Assembly: GCF_900099935.1 (NCBI RefSeq)
Contig: NZ_FNEK01000016.1
Coordinates: 1 to 64,000 of the forward strand
Direction: 5' to 3'
DNA: 64,000 nucleotides
DNA from: Aliiruegeria lutimaris
GTDB lineage: Bacteria; Pseudomonadota; Alphaproteobacteria; Rhodobacterales; Rhodobacteraceae
In this document: positions 18,991 through 28,199 of the stretch, piece by piece
How positions within the stretch are numbered: position 1 is the first letter of the stretch
Layout: each line of letters starts with the position of its first letter
Position numbers and translations under genes: made by a program
The notes under the pieces: generated by a model
What the model was told of the DNA's origin: nothing
Databases searched by the model: none
Seen by the model: the letters and a program-made list of their open reading frames with translations, nothing else

Positions 18991-19683
18991 CTACCAGCGG
19001 CTGAGGGTGTAATTGACGCCGAAGGCGACCTGGTTGCTGCGGATGTCGGTCTCCAGCCAGCCATCGTATTGCAGGTCGACGTCGATCCAGAACATGGCCG
19101 TTTTCAACTCGCCGAATACGCTCCAGCGGTCATTGATCCGGGCCTCCAGCCCGACCAGCGCCCGTGCCGAGAAGCCGCCGAACTGGTACCAGAAGGTTTC
19201 ACTGGTCCCATCGGTATTCGTGGCCTCGACATGGGGCGTGGTGATACCGACACCGGCGCCGACATAGGGCGTGAAACGCGTTCCGTTCAGGAAGCGGTAA
19301 TGCACGTTGCCGGTGATCATGTTCACGCCATCGGTAAACTCGAGCGTGGTGAACTCTTCCGGCATCGGGTCGGCGGCCACCTTGGCATGGACATTGTCGA
19401 TGCCGACGCCCCAGTTGGGATGGTCTTCAAACCACCAGATCGCACGCAGGCCGAAATAAGGCGGGAACTTGAAGGTTTCGCCGTCCCAGGAGACGGTCGT
19501 GGATTGCGCTCCGTCGCCGCGGGCGAAGTCGTACTCCACGGTCGAATCCGGCGAGGCGTTGCTACCGAGGTAGAAGGACAGCACCATTTCGGCGCGGGCC
19601 GGGCCTGCGAGGGCAAACAGTGCCGCGAACAGCGCACCTGCCAGGAAGAGACGGGGGAGCGGGAGAATGCGAATGTGGTTCAT
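18991..19683 (-). CDS. outer-membrane beta-barrel protein
   Basis: The 230-residue protein starts MNHIRILPLPRLFLAGALFA with a signal peptide cleaved near ARA-EMVLS. The mature part has alternating polar/aromatic strands typical of eight-stranded OmpW/OmpA-like barrels (SFYLGSNASPDSTVEY, FTPYVGAGVGITTPHVEA, WSVFGELKTAMFWIDVDLQY) and ends in a terminal aromatic, SRW. The open frame reaches 19842, but the earlier part has no similarity and the signal peptide fixes the start at 19683. It lies 9 bp before the cytochrome gene. The function is unknown; a structural or transport role is possible. Confidence 0.85.
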   Translation of the reverse strand: MNHIRILPLPRLFLAGALFAALFALAGPARAEMVLSFYLGSNASPDSTVEYDFARGDGAQSTTVSWDGETFKFPPYFGLRAIWWFEDHPNWGVGIDNVHAKVAADPMPEEFTTLEFTDGVNMITGNVHYRFLNGTRFTPYVGAGVGITTPHVEATNTDGTSETFWYQFGGFSARALVGLEARINDRWSVFGELKTAMFWIDVDLQYDGWLETDIRSNQVAFGVNYTLSRW

Positions 19684-19965
19684 GCCTGTGCCTGACTTTT
19701 TTCTGTCCGCGAACCGGATCGTCTCAGGTGGCGGGCTCGGGCCCGGGGCCTGTGGCGCAACCGGAACGGCTGGCGGGCGAGCCGACTCACGGACCGCTCT
19801 TTCTCTTGCTGTCCTATGCCGATCATTCCGGGGTTCAACCATTCGGAGGTGAATGGCGTTTTCTGTGGCTTGGGTTCAACACCGGGCACGACCCCGGGTT
19901 TGCCGAAAACGGACAGCAGGCTATGGTCGATCCTAATTGCAGTCGAACCGAGGGCGAGCCGAAGC

Positions 19966-20799
19966 GTGCCACTGATCATCGCCGACACTTTTGCCGACAG
20001 CCTCGAGAACTTGACCAAGCAGGAACAATCCGCCGTCAAGCAGACGGCCTTCGATTTGCAGGTGAACCCGGACAATCCGGGGCTGTCCTTTCACCGGATC
20101 GACAAGTCGAAGGACAAGTATTTCTGGTCTGTTCGCGTCAACCGCGACCTGCGGGTGATAATCCATAAGCGCGGGGACTCCGTCCTGCTGGCCTATGTCG
20201 ATCATCACGACGACGCCTATAAATGGGCCGAGAAGCGGAAGCTAGAAATCCATCCGCGCACAGGGGCAGCCCAGATCCTGGTGCTGCGCGAGCGTGTGGA
20301 AGAGGTCGTGATCCAGCGGGTCGTGGAGCAGACGGTTGCGAAGTCGCCGCTCTTTGCGGACGAAAGTGACGATACATTGCTTGATTGCGGCGTGCCCGAG
20401 GACTGGTTCGACGAAGTCCGCAAGGCGACAGACGAGACGCTGCTCGACATTTGCCGTTTCCTGCCCGCGGAGGCCTCGGAAGGGCTCTTGAACCTTGCCA
20501 CGGGGATACGGCCGGAAAGGCGGATGCATGACGCAGACGCTGATCCATTCCAGCACCCTGATGCCAGCCGGCGTTTCTGGCCGCTGAACGAGGGGCAGGA
20601 CCTGCGCGAGGCGATCAAGGCGAGCTGGGAGAAGGTCGAGTTGACGGTGGGCCGGGAGCAGCGCGATCTGGTGGCGCGCTATTTCGAGCGCGGCCGCACG
20701 AATGAGGAGCGGGAGGCCGACAGGGCGGACAGAGATTTCTCCGATCCCGCCAAGCTCGTCTTCCGCCGCAAGAAACGCGGGCCGATGGGGTCTCTGTGA
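19966..20799 (+). CDS. RelE-like/UvrD-helicase N-terminal stub protein
   Basis: Residues 1-90 (GTG start at 19966) look like a RelE/ParE-type fold: IADTFADSLENLTKQEQSAV, then LQVNPDNPGLSFHRIDKSKDKYFWSVRVN. This module, followed by the segment up to about residue 200, is the N-terminal part of large UvrD-like helicases known from alphaproteobacteria. Here the protein ends at 277 residues with DLREAIKASWEKVELTVGRE and a basic tail, just before the Walker A region would begin. The motor domain is absent. It may be a decayed helicase or a free toxin-like module. Confidence 0.6.
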   Translation: MPLIIADTFADSLENLTKQEQSAVKQTAFDLQVNPDNPGLSFHRIDKSKDKYFWSVRVNRDLRVIIHKRGDSVLLAYVDHHDDAYKWAEKRKLEIHPRTGAAQILVLRERVEEVVIQRVVEQTVAKSPLFADESDDTLLDCGVPEDWFDEVRKATDETLLDICRFLPAEASEGLLNLATGIRPERRMHDADADPFQHPDASRRFWPLNEGQDLREAIKASWEKVELTVGREQRDLVARYFERGRTNEEREADRADRDFSDPAKLVFRRKKRGPMGSL

Positions 20800-20866
20800 C
20801 CCGCATCAAGCCTAGTAACCGCCGTGCGAAGATACAGGCGTGGGAAATTGCAAGGGGCGGCGATTC

Positions 20867-21298
20867 ATGCCGGTAGAAATCGAGGTTACATTTTGTCCTG
20901 TCCGCTCTGATCTCGACCGGCTTAAGGCGGGTTTCCGAGAATATGAGCTATTGGCCATACCGGGTCTGCCGCCCGAATCCGAAGACAGACGGTTCGCCGC
21001 CTTTGCCCGTTCAGATGCAGGAGTGATCATCGGGGGGATTGAAGCCAATATCTACTGGGATGGTGTCGAAATCGAATTGCTGTGGGTTGCCGCAGAGCAT
21101 CGGGGAGAGGGCTTGGGGCGGCAGTTGCTGTCTCAGGTCGAGCAGGCCGCGATTGAACGGGGCGCAGGCATTGCGTTTCTCAAGACAGTGGGCGCGGGCG
21201 GCTTCTACGAATCCATGGGTTACGAGGTCTATGGCGTGCTCGAAGATCGCCCGAAAGGGACGCGGCTCTATCACATGAAGAAGCGTTTGCATCCGTGA
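20867..21298 (+). CDS. GNAT family N-acetyltransferase
   Basis: The 143-residue single-domain GNAT has the acetyl-CoA pyrophosphate loop EHRGEGLGRQLLSQVEQAA (about residues 77-95) and the typical GGFYESMGYEVYGVLEDRPKG ending. The frame is open from 20840, but the ATG at 20867 (MPVEIEVTF) sits behind a GGGGCGGCG stretch and is preferred. The substrate is unknown. It may be co-transcribed with the helicase-stub gene 67 bp upstream. Confidence 0.85.
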   Translation: MPVEIEVTFCPVRSDLDRLKAGFREYELLAIPGLPPESEDRRFAAFARSDAGVIIGGIEANIYWDGVEIELLWVAAEHRGEGLGRQLLSQVEQAAIERGAGIAFLKTVGAGGFYESMGYEVYGVLEDRPKGTRLYHMKKRLHP

Positions 21299-21316
21299 TG
21301 CACCGTCCGTTCGGGT

Positions 21317-22231
21317 TCACGCCATCGGGAATTCCGCCTCGATCCGCGCGAGCGTGCCGGGATCGGTGACCGGGAAGCGCTTCACGTAACGGGTCTTGAA
21401 GTCAACGCGGCCACGGCGCTTGCCGAAATTCTCCCCGTGATTGACCACGTAGAGCACCGCCTCCTGTTGCATGGGCGTCAGCCGGCGACCGGCCAGCGCG
21501 GCGAGATAGGGGAACATGCGGTGTTCATGGCTGGTGACGGCGGCGAGGTATTCGGCGTCGCGACGGTCCTGGCTGAAATCGAAGCGGAAGGCAGCGCAGG
21601 AGCCGCACATCTTCCAGAACGCCTTGCGGCCCGGATGTAGCAGCGTCTGCGGCGTGCACAGGCCGACCTCGTGGCTTTGTGCATCCATCACCCAGCCGCG
21701 AGTGACGAGATAGCCGCCGCGCTGCTTGCGCCGGGCCATCTCGGCGACGGCGCCGGGGGCCAGCATGTCGTCGGCATCGAAGGGCATGGCATAGCCGGAG
21801 GCGACGCCCAGATCGGGCAGCGCGCGGAAAAGCGTCTCCAGCTTGGCCCATTTGTCATTGCCCACGAAGGGCTTCGTGAAGGGCAGGAAACGGACCTGCT
21901 CGTCGAACCGTATCCGCTCTGGCCGGTCCTGCCCGCAGATCACGGCGTGCCAGCAATTGTTGCTCTGGCGGCGAAAGCTCTCCACCGTATCCGCCAGCCG
22001 CTCCTCGATCTTGCACCAGTCATCGACGTGATGGCGACCTACCAACGGGATCAGGAAGACGACCGCCGGCTCCTCCGCCGGGCCCAGCCGCGCATGGGCA
22101 CGCCGCTCCAAAGCCTCCTGCTCGGACCATTGCGTCGCGAGCTTTTCATAGGTCCAGCGCGGACCGAGCGTCGCCGCCGCGGCGCGGATTAACGCCCGGC
22201 GCGGTTTGGGTGTGGCGGGAACCTGAGCCAT
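21317..22231 (-). CDS. putative glycosyltransferase (GT-A-like)
   Basis: The 304-residue cytoplasmic protein has an N-terminal basic segment, a nucleotide-sugar-binding Rossmann start (VVFLIPLVGRHHVDDWCKIE, about residues 56-75) and a DXD-like metal motif in YAMPFDADDMLAPG (about 157). It resembles putative rhamnosyltransferase-type proteins of alphaproteobacteria. It lies 6 bp after the DUF2244 gene in the same direction. The acceptor and sugar are not predictable. Confidence 0.7.
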   Translation of the reverse strand: MAQVPATPKPRRALIRAAAATLGPRWTYEKLATQWSEQEALERRAHARLGPAEEPAVVFLIPLVGRHHVDDWCKIEERLADTVESFRRQSNNCWHAVICGQDRPERIRFDEQVRFLPFTKPFVGNDKWAKLETLFRALPDLGVASGYAMPFDADDMLAPGAVAEMARRKQRGGYLVTRGWVMDAQSHEVGLCTPQTLLHPGRKAFWKMCGSCAAFRFDFSQDRRDAEYLAAVTSHEHRMFPYLAALAGRRLTPMQQEAVLYVVNHGENFGKRRGRVDFKTRYVKRFPVTDPGTLARIEAEFPMA

Positions 22232-22237
22232 TGGAAA

Positions 22238-22738
22238 TTACCCCCTGCTCGGAAGGTATCGCGCCAGTTCGTTGTAAAGGTCAACGCGCTCATCGTCGCT
22301 GAGGAACGCGCCGATCTCGACCTCGCGGTTCGCGCCGCGCAGGGTCACGTAGTTTGCCACCGGGCCCCCTCTTTCGTGCAGCTTGACCTCTACCCAATGC
22401 GGGTTGGCCTCCCAGTCCTGTGTGGCCCTGTGGCGGGAATGCCGCTCCAGCCGCACCTTGTCCTCCCAGATCCGCAACTCCTCCAGCACTTCGCCGTCCC
22501 GATAGCTTTTCTGGATCGCCCAGTAGAGCAGCCAGAGTGTGCCCATCAGGAAAGGAAGTAGGCCCCAGAGCACCGGCGAGCCGATGGCCGGGTAAAGCGG
22601 CAGGAGCAACAGCAGGAAGGTGCCGCCGATGAAGGCCGCAAAGCCACGCTTGGGCAGCGACCGGTGCGGCCACAAGTGCAGTTCCCGCAGTGGTGCCTGC
22701 GGGTCAGCGGGGGAAGGGGAAATCCATTCGTAGGGCAT
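22238..22738 (-). CDS. DUF2244 domain membrane protein
   Basis: The 166-residue protein has two adjacent transmembrane segments (FAAFIGGTFLLLLLPLYPAI, LWGLLPFLMGTLWLLYWAI) followed by a soluble WEDKVRLERHSRH region, the DUF2244 arrangement. It lies downstream of ctaD on the same strand, separated by repeat copy C. DUF2244 genes often accompany cytochrome oxidase genes in alphaproteobacteria, but the function is unknown. Confidence 0.88.
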   Translation of the reverse strand: MPYEWISPSPADPQAPLRELHLWPHRSLPKRGFAAFIGGTFLLLLLPLYPAIGSPVLWGLLPFLMGTLWLLYWAIQKSYRDGEVLEELRIWEDKVRLERHSRHRATQDWEANPHWVEVKLHERGGPVANYVTLRGANREVEIGAFLSDDERVDLYNELARYLPSRG

Positions 22739-22777
22739 GACGGGGTCTGGTTGCTCTGCTTGAAGCGGATATTCAAG

Positions 22778-22885
22778 AAGGGGGGCGTTGCCCCCCGTCG
22801 CGGCAAGCCGCGCCTCCCCCCAGGATATTTTCTGAAAGATGATCGGCAGCCTGGACTCTCATCATCTTTCCCAAAATATCCTCGC
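22778..22885. repeat. ATATCC-type intergenic element, copy C (head-to-head pair)
   Basis: Two inverted cores face each other. GGATATTTTCTGAAAGATGAT lies at 22823-22843 and ATCATCTTTCCCAAAATATCC at 22861-22881, so the pair can fold into a long stem around a 17-base loop. The left core carries the full G6/C6 stem and GC palindrome (22780-22820); the right core has lost them. It lies between ctaD and the DUF2244 gene. Confidence 0.7.
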
Positions 22886-23025
22886 CGAAGGCACGATCCG
22901 AAGGATCGTATTGCGTATCCGAATGGCGGCAACATCCGCAAGGCCAAGCTTCGCGTAAATCTGGCCGCAAATTGAAAAAGGCCCCGGCGTTTCCACCGGG
23001 GCCCTCCGATCTCATCCGAGCGGGA

Positions 23026-24699
23026 TCAGTGGGCGTGGCCCTTGTCCCAATCCTCCTGCTTGGGGAGCGTCTCGAAGGTGTGCTCCGGCGGCGGGCAGGG
23101 GAGCGTCCATTCCAGCGTGTCCGCATGCTCGTTCCAGTAGTTCGCCTCGGTGATCTTCTCGCCTTTCCGCAAGGTGGCATAGACGATGTAGAAGAACAGC
23201 AGGAACGAGGCGAAAGACAGAAGCGCACCCATCGAGCTGACATAGTTCCAGGTGGCGAAGGCCTCCGGATAGTCGATATAGCGGCGCGGCATGCCCTGGC
23301 GGCCAAGGAAGTGCTGCGGGAAGAAGGTCAGGTTAACCCCGATGAAGAACAGCCAGAAATGCAGCTTGCCGAGGGTCTCGGGATACTGACGGCCGCTCAT
23401 CTTGCCGATGTAGAAATAGACCCCGGCAAAGATGGTGAAGGCTGCGCCCATGGACATGGTGTAGTGGAAGTGGGCCACCACGTAATAGGTGTCGTGATAG
23501 GCCCGGTCGATGCCCGCCTGGGACAGGACCACACCGGTCACGCCACCGATAGTGAAGAGCAGCAGGAAGCCGATGGCAAAGAGCATCGGCGTCTTGAACT
23601 CGAGCGAGCCGCCCCACATCGTGGCGATCCAACTGAAGATCTTGATGCCGGTTGGCACCGCGATGACCATCGTGGCCAGCATGAAGTAGCTCTGCTGGGA
23701 GAGCGACATGCCCACCGTGTACATGTGGTGCGCCCAGACGACGAAGCCCAGAACACCGATGGCGACCATGGCATAGACCATCGGCAGGTAGCCGAAGATC
23801 GGCTTGCGCGAGAAGGTCGCGATGACGTGCGACGCGATGCCGAAGCCCGGCACGATCACGATGTAGACTTCGGGGTGACCGAAGAACCACAGGATGTGCT
23901 GGTACAGGATCGGATCGCCGCCACCGGCGGGATCGAAGAAGGTGGTGCCGAAATTGCGGTCCGTCAGCAGCATGGTGATGGCGCCGGCCAGCACGGGCAA
24001 GCTCAGCAGAATCAGCCAGGCGGTGACGAAGATCGACCAGGCAAAGAGCGGCACCTTGTGCAGCGTCATGCCCGGGGCGCGCATGTTGAGGAAGGTTGTG
24101 ATCATGTTGATCGCGCCGAGGATCGAGCTGGCGCCCGACACATGCACGGCAAAGATCGCCAGATCCATCGAGAGGCCACCTTCGCGCACCGACAGCGGCG
24201 GGTAGAGCACCCAGCCCACTCCGGAGCCGAGCTGTCCGTTGCCGCCGGGGCTAAGCACCGAGCAGACCGCGAGCGTACAGCCGGCGGCATAGAGCCAGAA
24301 GCTCAAGTTGTTCAGCCGAGGGAACGCCATGTCCGGCGCGCCGATCTGCAACGGCATGAAATAGTTACCAAAACCGCCGAAAAGCGCCGGGATGACGACG
24401 AAGAACATCATCAGGATCCCGTGCGCCGTGATCAGCACGTTCCAGATATGGCCGTTGGGCGTACAGCCCTCGGTCGAGCTTGCAAAGAGCCGGAAGCCTT
24501 CCATGCACATGTGCTGAACGCCCGGCGTCATCAGCTCGATGCGCATCAGCACGGTGAAGAAGACGGCTATGAAGCCGACGGCGGCCGAGACGATCAGGTA
24601 GAGAATCCCGATGTCCTTGTGGTTGGTGGACATGAACCAGCGGGTGAAAAATCCCCGCTCGTCCTCATGGTCATGCCCATGAATGGCAGCATCGGCCAT
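23026..24699 (-). CDS. ctaD: cytochrome c oxidase subunit I (aa3 type)
   Basis: The 557-residue integral membrane protein forms the haem a / haem a3-CuB centre of the terminal oxidase. Family motifs are intact: [16 protein letters not shown] at the start, [17 protein letters not shown] with the His-Tyr cross-link region, [11 protein letters not shown] with two CuB histidines, and [15 protein letters not shown] with the haem ligands. GGAGGAAATGC precedes the ATG at 24699; the open frame to 24804 is not coding. The other cta genes are not adjacent, so this is an isolated subunit I gene. Confidence 0.96.
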   Translation of the reverse strand: MADAAIHGHDHEDERGFFTRWFMSTNHKDIGILYLIVSAAVGFIAVFFTVLMRIELMTPGVQHMCMEGFRLFASSTEGCTPNGHIWNVLITAHGILMMFFVVIPALFGGFGNYFMPLQIGAPDMAFPRLNNLSFWLYAAGCTLAVCSVLSPGGNGQLGSGVGWVLYPPLSVREGGLSMDLAIFAVHVSGASSILGAINMITTFLNMRAPGMTLHKVPLFAWSIFVTAWLILLSLPVLAGAITMLLTDRNFGTTFFDPAGGGDPILYQHILWFFGHPEVYIVIVPGFGIASHVIATFSRKPIFGYLPMVYAMVAIGVLGFVVWAHHMYTVGMSLSQQSYFMLATMVIAVPTGIKIFSWIATMWGGSLEFKTPMLFAIGFLLLFTIGGVTGVVLSQAGIDRAYHDTYYVVAHFHYTMSMGAAFTIFAGVYFYIGKMSGRQYPETLGKLHFWLFFIGVNLTFFPQHFLGRQGMPRRYIDYPEAFATWNYVSSMGALLSFASFLLFFYIVYATLRKGEKITEANYWNEHADTLEWTLPCPPPEHTFETLPKQEDWDKGHAH

Positions 24700-24948
24700 G
24701 CATTTCCTCCGGTAATCTGTCCTGTTTATCTGGGCATACCTTTCCCGAGATATGCCCGCGCGTTCGACCGCTACCCTAGGGTGATAGGGCAGGGGCGGCA
24801 ACATTCAATATGCGCGATACGAAACATTATTGCGGATGCGGGATTTCGCTGATCCGGGCGTTGCGCCGGGATCATGGCGGGAAAACGTTCCACCTTGCGT
24901 CGCTGGAAGCTAAGAGAAGGGTGCCCATTCCCTGCCCGGATCTCCGCG

Positions 24949-25695
24949 ATGTCTGCTTGCCTCCGTACTGTTGTCACAGGTTGTTCCGGCGCGCTCGGCG
25001 ACGCTGTCTGCCATGCGCTTCTCCGGCGTGGAGACCGGGTGGTCGGGCTCGACCGCACGCCAAGCGGTCGAGACGGGATGAGCTTCCTGCCCTTCGATCT
25101 CGGCGAGCCCGAATCCGTCACCGGCGCGGTCCGGCAGGCGAACGAACAGCTTGGCGGCATCGATGCGCTGGTCCATGCCGCCGGTGTCATGTGGACGTCC
25201 GATTTCCTAGACACTACGGAGGCGGATCTGCGGGGGCATCTCGATGTCAACCTCATCGGCGCTTTCCGGGTGGTCCGGGACGTTGCGCGTTGCATGGTCG
25301 AAGCCGAGGCGAGCGGCAATGGCCGGGGAGGGCGCATTGTCCTCGTGACCTCGCTGCATGGCCGGATCGGCGTGCAGAAGCGCTCGGCCTACGCGGCGTC
25401 CAAAGGGGCGCTGGAAGCGCTTGGCCGGGTGGCAGCTGCGGAACTCGCGCAGCACCGGATCCGGGTCAACATGCTGGCGCCGGGTGCCGTTGACGGCGGT
25501 ATGCAGCCAAATCCGGGCAGCCGGGCGCATTGGGTTGAGGCGACGCCCATCCATCGGGTCGCGACCACGGACGAGGTCGGGCGCGCCGCCGCCCTGCTTA
25601 CCTCGGACGATGCAAGTTTCATCACGGGTCAGACCATCGCAATTGATGGCGGGGTCACGAATCTGCGCCCGTTTGGGCTTCCATCGGGTGTTTGA
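24949..25695 (+). CDS. short-chain dehydrogenase/reductase
   Basis: The 248-residue SDR has the NAD(P)-binding glycine motif VVTGCSGALGDAV, the NAG-like AAGVM, catalytic Ser in VLVTSLHG and the YXXXK pair in SAYAASKGALEAL. The ending TGQTIAIDGGVTN is the classical SDR C-terminus. The ATG at 24949 is chosen because the upstream frame is Arg-rich and lacks similarity. It diverges from ctaD across 249 bp. The substrate is unknown. Confidence 0.9.
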   Translation: MSACLRTVVTGCSGALGDAVCHALLRRGDRVVGLDRTPSGRDGMSFLPFDLGEPESVTGAVRQANEQLGGIDALVHAAGVMWTSDFLDTTEADLRGHLDVNLIGAFRVVRDVARCMVEAEASGNGRGGRIVLVTSLHGRIGVQKRSAYAASKGALEALGRVAAAELAQHRIRVNMLAPGAVDGGMQPNPGSRAHWVEATPIHRVATTDEVGRAAALLTSDDASFITGQTIAIDGGVTNLRPFGLPSGV

Positions 25696-25995
25696 AGACG
25701 GTTTCTGCCCTCATGGCGGTGACTTCGATACGGCAATCTGCGCCCCGGCAGCGCAGGATCTGATCGGCTCCGGTCGATTCGTGGCTGATCCGGATCGGTC
25801 GGAGGATCCGGTCTCGCTTCCCATGTTTTGGCCACCAAACCCACGTGAGGCCGCCTGTGGTGCCGGAACCAATTGAAAATCCCTAGAACTTTCCGAAAAA
25901 CCAGTGGATTGACCACTATTTGGACTCTGTGAATACCCGCGGATGGCGTAAAATGAGGGTGTTTTCCGCTGTTGTGTCATCCGGGGGGGAGTTCC

Positions 25996-27375
25996 ATGCA
26001 TCGTTCCATTCTCACTTCGGCCATTGTCATGGTCGCTTTAGCACTTAATCCGGTATCTCGCGCCAATGCCGGTTCAGGTGACGCCGTGGCAGGTGCCATC
26101 ATCGGCGGCATTATCGGCAGCGCCATTGCCAGCCAGCCGCGCCAGAAAACCTACACCAAGAGAACCTATACCAAGAAGTCGACCGTTTCTTCGGCGCAAC
26201 GCGCCGAGAACCGCTCTGTCCAACACGCCTTGAACTATTTTGACTTCAATGCAGGTACGCCAGATGGCGTGATGGGGCGCAACTCCCGTTCGGCTGTCTA
26301 TGCGTACCAGGCACAACTGGGCTATCCGGCCACGGGGCAGTTGACCACGTACGAGAAGGACTTCCTTCTTACCTCGCATAACCGCGCGCTGGCCGGTGGG
26401 CCGGCGACCAGCCAGATGATCGCGGCGAACCCGATGGGAACGCGTGGATTGCTGCTTACCTATCGCGATCAGGCCGCCGGCATCATGACCGCGCAGCCGG
26501 GAACCGTTAGCGCGCCGCCGCCCGTGGCGACTGTTGTCGCAGCGCCGCCAGCGGAACCGCAGGCCACCGGCCCGGCGGCCGTCACTGCCGGGGTTGCGGG
26601 GGCCGTGGCCGGAGCGGCCAACACGCAGCTTGCCGCCGCCGCTTCCAAGGCGCCGCAGATGCCGTCTTTCTTCGGCGGCGTGGGCCAGCGGTAGCTCGCC
26701 TCGCATTGCAACGCGGTCAACCTGATGACCAATGCCAAGGGTGGCTTCACCGACGTATCGCAGATGTCCGATCCGACGATCGTGCTGAACGAGCAGTTCT
26801 GCCTCGCGCGGACCTACGCGATTGCCCAGAGTGAGAAGCTCATGACCCAGGTGCAGGGCGTGAGCGCTGCCGACGTTACGGCGCAATGCAAGCAACTGGC
26901 CCCGCTGCTCAAGGAGCAGGTCGCGTCGGTCTCCGTCAATAACCGTCCGGCCGTGATCGACAAGGTTTCTTCCTTCGTGCTCTCCACCGGCATGGCGCCG
27001 AGCCAGATGGCGCAGACGGCGCGGATCTGCCTCGGCGACGGTTACCGGGTTGATGACATGGATGTGGCCCTCGCCTCGGCACTGATCCTCGTCGTGCTGG
27101 GCGAGCCGGTCTATGGCGAGCTTCTCGGGCATCACCTGACGGCAGGTTTCGGGACGTCCTCGCGAGTCGATCTCGCCTATGAATGGTATCAGGCCAGTTC
27201 GGATGCCGTCGCGCGCGGCGCGACGCAGGTCTTTGCGCCGGGACAGGCCGGACGTGCAGAACTCATCCTGACCGCCGCGACGGAGATGAGGGGCGGCGGC
27301 ACCGGTGCCGCGATGGGGACAGTGCCGCAGCCGGCAGCCGCGAATTCGGTGCCGAGCTTCAACATCGCGCAATAG
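25996..27375 (+). pseudogene. secreted peptidoglycan-binding-domain protein, split by in-frame TAG
   Basis: A 460-codon frame is interrupted by TAG at 26692-26694 (GVGQR-stop-LASHCNAVNLM); TCG would restore Ser. Residues 1-26 are a signal peptide. A Gly-zipper segment (AVAGAIIGGIIGSAIAS) follows, then a peptidoglycan-binding fold (VQHALNYFDFNAGTPDGVMG to QLTTYEKDFLL). The part after the stop is helical with paired cysteines (CNAV, CLART, AQCK, ICLGDG). Both halves keep normal codon use, so the lesion is recent or a sequencing error. It is probably a cell-envelope protein. Confidence 0.75.
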
Positions 27376-27430
27376 CGCGAGCAGACTTTGCCGAAATGAA
27401 ATGGAGGTGCGCGCCGGTTTGGCGCGCCTT

Positions 27431-28111
27431 TCATTGGGGCTCGCTCGCCCCGCCGTCTTCGGGCATAGGCAGGGCGTCATCGAAGGTTGCGCGGAGCGCT
27501 ACGTCGAGATCGTTCATCGTCACCGGCAGCCCAAGATCGACCAGGCTGGTGACGCCATGCCCGGTAATGCCGCAGGGCACGATCCCGTCGAAATGGCTCA
27601 GATCTGGTTCGACATTGATCGAAATTCCATGAAAACTGACCCATTTGCGCAGGCGAATGCCAATCGCGGCGATCTTGTCCTCGCGCGGGGAGCCATCCGG
27701 CAGCGGTGCCTTTTCCGGTCGCGTGACCCAGACCCCGACCCGCCCGGGGCGTATCTCGCCCTTGATGTTGAAGGTATCGAGCGTCGAGATGACCCAGTTT
27801 TCGAGCGCTTCGACAAAGGCGCGCACATCGCGTCCACGCCGGTTCAGGTCCAGCATCACGTAGACAACCCGCTGGCCCGGGCCGTGATAGGTGTATTGCC
27901 CGCCGCGCTTGGAGTCGAAAACCGGGAAACGCTCCGGCTCCCGCAGGTCCTCGATCTTCGCGGATGTACCCGCCGTGTAGAGCGGCGGATGTTCAAGAAG
28001 CCAGATAGCCTCGTCCTCGGTGCCCGCGTGAATGGCCGCGGCGCGCCTTTCCATCTCGGCAACTGCCTCGGGATAGGGGACAAGGCCCGGACTCGTGATC
28101 CATTCAACCAT
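27431..28111 (-). CDS. lipB: octanoyltransferase
   Basis: The 226-residue LipB transfers octanoyl groups from octanoyl-ACP to lipoyl domains, such as the two of SucB in this window. The family signature [20 protein letters not shown], the substrate-binding [17 protein letters not shown] and the catalytic Cys in [14 protein letters not shown] are intact. GGAG with 8-bp spacing favours the ATG at 28111 over the longer open frame to 28171. LipA is not adjacent. Confidence 0.95.
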   Translation of the reverse strand: MVEWITSPGLVPYPEAVAEMERRAAAIHAGTEDEAIWLLEHPPLYTAGTSAKIEDLREPERFPVFDSKRGGQYTYHGPGQRVVYVMLDLNRRGRDVRAFVEALENWVISTLDTFNIKGEIRPGRVGVWVTRPEKAPLPDGSPREDKIAAIGIRLRKWVSFHGISINVEPDLSHFDGIVPCGITGHGVTSLVDLGLPVTMNDLDVALRATFDDALPMPEDGGASEPQ

Positions 28112-28199
28112 CGGGTGCGCTCCGTTTGCTTTCGCGGTCACAGCATTTCGCGTCTCCAGCCTTTGACTCATCGCGCCGTTGGGAGCAAGTCCGTGCCGG

